Shown here piece by piece: positions 44,829 through 64,000 of a DNA stretch of 64,000 nt. The notes beneath the pieces were generated by a model that searched no databases, had not been told where the DNA came from, and saw only the letters and a list, made by a program, of their open reading frames with translations. A program made the position numbers and the translations under genes. The DNA comes from Anadara kagoshimensis. Lineage: Eukaryota > Mollusca > Bivalvia > Arcoida > Arcidae. Every line of letters begins with the position of its first letter. The first letter of the stretch is position 1. The stretch is from assembly GCA_021292105.1 (NCBI GenBank), contig CM037870.1, positions 28,300,405 through 28,364,404 on the forward strand. The letters run 5' to 3'.

Positions 44829-45362
44829 CGTTGGACATTTGAGCGAAAACATAAGACGAAAACGCGAAAAAATTGGATGTTTGAGCGACAAAGTGATGGA
44901 CATTTGAGCGAAAGAATTTTAACCCACTGATTGAAATTCTAAATATATGGTAGACATTTGATTGACATTTTTTCTTAACCTATTCCGTAAGACGGACTGA
45001 AGTCTGTTACTTCCTGCTCACAGCTGCAGGTGGAAGTAGGATTTTGAGCAGGACAAATTTTTTTTGAAAAGCACCAAATTAAAATTTATAAAATCAATTA
45101 AAAGTCTAGCACTAAATTTTCTTGCACCATCGACTGCAGCTCAAATCTTTACAACAATTCTTTACACTTCTTGGTTAAATGACGGTCAGCTACTATAAGT
45201 AAGTATACAGGAGAATAAGGAGATAGATTTAAATTGTCGCACAAATGTCCATCATATAATACAGGCAATGAGTAAAATCTTTCGCTCAAATGTCCATTAA
45301 AGTCGTCGCTCAAATGTCCACTTGGGGAGTTTTTTAATTTTCGCTTAAATGTCCTGCGCCCT
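44829..45362. mobile_element. non-autonomous TIR element with GGACATTTGAGCGAAA repeats
   Basis: The ends are inverted: left 'cgttggacatttgagcgaaa', right 'ttcgcttaaatgtcctgcgc'. Subterminal copies of GGACATTTGAGCG occur three times at the left (44831, about 44866 as 'ggatgtttgagcg', 44893) and as complements four times at the right (about 45245, 45281, 45306, 45344). 9-11 bp flanking duplication fits a Mutator- or hAT-type transposition (inference). No protein. Confidence 0.88.
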
Positions 45363-45373
45363 GTGAAATTGGG
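45363..45373. repeat. target site duplication, right
   Basis: TGTGAAATTGG, identical to 44818-44828. Confidence 0.8.
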
Positions 45374-46600
45374 GCCTGTACTGGTATTACTTGTTAACCC
45401 TCGACCTAATAGTTATTTATACAAGCACTTTTTTATAAACAATATGTTATTGTAAATCCAGTTTTTTTCCACAAAAATGTAATTTTAAATTTACATGCAT
45501 TTCATGATCTGAACAGAAAAAGAAGTAAAAATTCATATGAAACAGTTCTTCAAATTTTCAAAATTTAAGCAACAAAATTGTATCAAATCTGTAAAAATAA
45601 ATTGCCAAGGACATGACTGGATTTACTTATAATATTTAAATACATATTATAATGTCAAAAATATTTATTTATTTGTAACAAAAGACTTAAGAAAACCTTT
45701 TATCAAAATATCTCCTCGCTTTGGCAACAATGTTAAAATCTGATGGTCATTTTAATAAGGCATAAATGTGACTTTATTACATTTGTACTAAGATGTAAAG
45801 GTCATTCACCATCTGATGGCAGAATGTTTACAAACATGGGTTGGTCTATACAATACCACCTAAAGAGGTAATGATAGCATGTTGTATTTGTATAATTTCA
45901 CACCTTCTCAAGCTGTATTCGTTACAACAACCCTGGTATTGAAATGGACTAGCTGTACTCAAGATACAACATATAAGATTGAGAACCTATGGTTGTAAAG
46001 TCCTGAAGTTTATATTACTGTAATTTTTTCAAGTCTGACAATGGCATATAACACCTAAACCTCCACTATCTCTAAACTTATTGCCTCAACATATGTGAAA
46101 GAAACTCCTGTCCTTTCCCCATTCCTTTTACTGAAAATCCCATTCCACTAATAGCAGTCATTTAATTACCCGGTACGAAATAAGTGAACCTTAGAAAAAA
46201 TTACAAGACCTGTAAAACAATATTTTACTCACTTTGAAGATTCGTTTAAAAAAATGCAGAGGCAACTTTTTTTCTCGAAAACATGTTTTAAAAAAGTTGC
46301 ATCTAGAAATACAATTATATACAAATTTGTTCACCATCGGCATTTTGTTTTGTTAAATAATTTACTATTTTCATTACAAACAGTTACTGTACAATAATAT
46401 GCAAGTAATCTCAAACTGAAAACAATTTTATTTAATGTCATTTGTAGATTACATTCTTATAATCACAGCAACATTTACATATGTTAAGCAACATCATCAC
46501 AGCCAAGTTAGAAATATATGTATGTTTAAATAAATTTACTCCCTTAGAAGATCTTTTCAAAACATTAACATTTAAAAAGCAGCATGCATACACCAATTAC
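45374..46600. other. non-coding stretch
   Basis: AT-rich. No gene or clear repeat is seen. Confidence 0.4.
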
Positions 46601-46605
46601 TATAC

Positions 46606-46990
46606 TTATGGTCAGGTAACCTCATGTATAAGTCTCTTCTCACCCTGTATCCTTATGGTAAGAAAACTCAAGTATAAGTCTAATCTAAGTCTGTAATCTT
46701 ATAGTCAGGTAAACTCAGTTATAAGTCTCTTAAGCATGTATTCCTATGATCAGGTAATCTCAGTTATAAGTCTCTCCTAAACCTGTGTCCTTCTGGTAAG
46801 GTTACCTCAAGTATTAGTCTCACCTAAGTCTATTTCACTATGGTCAGGTAATCACTATGGTCAGGTAATCTCATGTATACATCTCTCCTAAGCTGGTATC
46901 CTTGTGGTAAGGTAACCTCACATACAAGTTACATCTAAGCCTGTATTTTAATGGTCAGGTAACCTCATGAATAAGACTCGCCTAAGCCTT
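46606..46990. repeat. imperfect minisatellite, about 47-bp period
   Basis: 'ggtcaggtaacctcatgtat' followed by 'aagtctctcctaagcctgta' recurs about eight times with substitutions and indels. Confidence 0.8.
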
Positions 46991-47544
46991 CAAGAAAGTA
47001 TTGATTCTATTTTTTTCATGGCATGAAGCAAAAGACACTTCAACATACTCATTTAGAAATTCCATTGCAAGGTTAACTAACAATATTTCTGCTATTTCCT
47101 ATACATTTATCAGATGCAGACTAAAACACTGGCATTAAATATCTTCCACAAGAAGGACATATCCTGCATACTGCAGCAAGACAAAGACTCAAACTCAAAG
47201 CTTGGATCATGCGGCCACAATCATAACTATTACTTTTTTTGATACTTTTACAACAACAGTATGATAGCCTAGGGGTGGGGTTGGCAACAACAGACAGGGG
47301 TTTATATACCTAGTAATAAGCCCATATAATTTCTAACATACATCCATTATGAAATAACAAATAAATCACCCTAGCTCATCATTATATTGCTTATACAATA
47401 TCAACATTTTCACAACTTTTGTTTTTCATATTAAATCAAAGCACCATCCAAAATACATGTATCTTTAGTCATATTACTTCACCAATATATTGCTTATTTT
47501 CAATCCAGCATTTTTGTATCAAACAAAATACCACAATCCTTTCT
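46991..47544 (-). other. downstream flank / 3' UTR of the NBEAL-type gene
   Basis: It follows the stop codon on the minus strand. No polyadenylation hexamer was identified with confidence. Confidence 0.4.

Positions 47545-64000
<16,456 letters not shown>

Overview
Eukaryotic (animal) genomic DNA, AT-rich and repeat-laden, with small exons separated by kilobase introns and consensus GT/AG splice sites. The mix of tRNA-headed SINEs, short terminal-inverted-repeat (TIR) elements, a Ty3/Gypsy retrotransposon and many minisatellites suggests a marine lophotrochozoan, most likely a bivalve. That assignment is inference from repeat style; nothing here fixes the species.

Three host genes can be supported. 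(1) About 1-17.7 kb, minus strand: the 5' end of a voltage-gated calcium channel beta-subunit gene (CACNB family). It has a first coding exon at 17615-17671, a second at 15569-15649, and a probable alternative first exon at 3203-3268; all end in phase 0 and the rest of the gene lies beyond base 1. (2) 29448-34557, plus strand: NDUFB3, the B12 accessory subunit of mitochondrial complex I, in two coding exons separated by a 4.7-kb intron filled with a 30-bp minisatellite. (3) 47545-64000, minus strand: the 3' portion of a neurobeachin-like (NBEAL1/NBEAL2-type) gene, 23 exons covering the pre-PH region, PH domain, BEACH domain and C-terminal WD repeats; its 5' part lies beyond base 64000. All but one of its exons join in frame; the BEACH exon at 56295-56423 carries three homopolymer-type indels.

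Between the genes: a complete LTR retrotransposon (18637-23360) with TAGAT target duplications, tRNA-Leu primer site and polypurine tract but a frame-broken gag-pol; a single SINE copy carrying two unrelated internal tandem expansions (34-bp units at 23.75-25.05 kb, 48-bp units at 25.15-26.59 kb); a 0.9-kb TIR element with an internal hairpin cluster (27.69-28.59 kb); a 534-bp TIR element with a flanking direct repeat (44.8-45.4 kb); a near-perfect 1,154-bp tandem duplication (40.55-42.86 kb); nested SINE-in-SINE and MITE-in-MITE insertions; and at least three tRNA-derived SINE families.

No multi-gene system was found. The most useful leads are the alternative CACNB start exon, the twice-expanded SINE, the decoy-splice-site array in NDUFB3, and a recurrent pattern of homopolymer indels (NBEAL exon, retrotransposon, 1.15-kb duplication) that points to consensus errors in this assembly.
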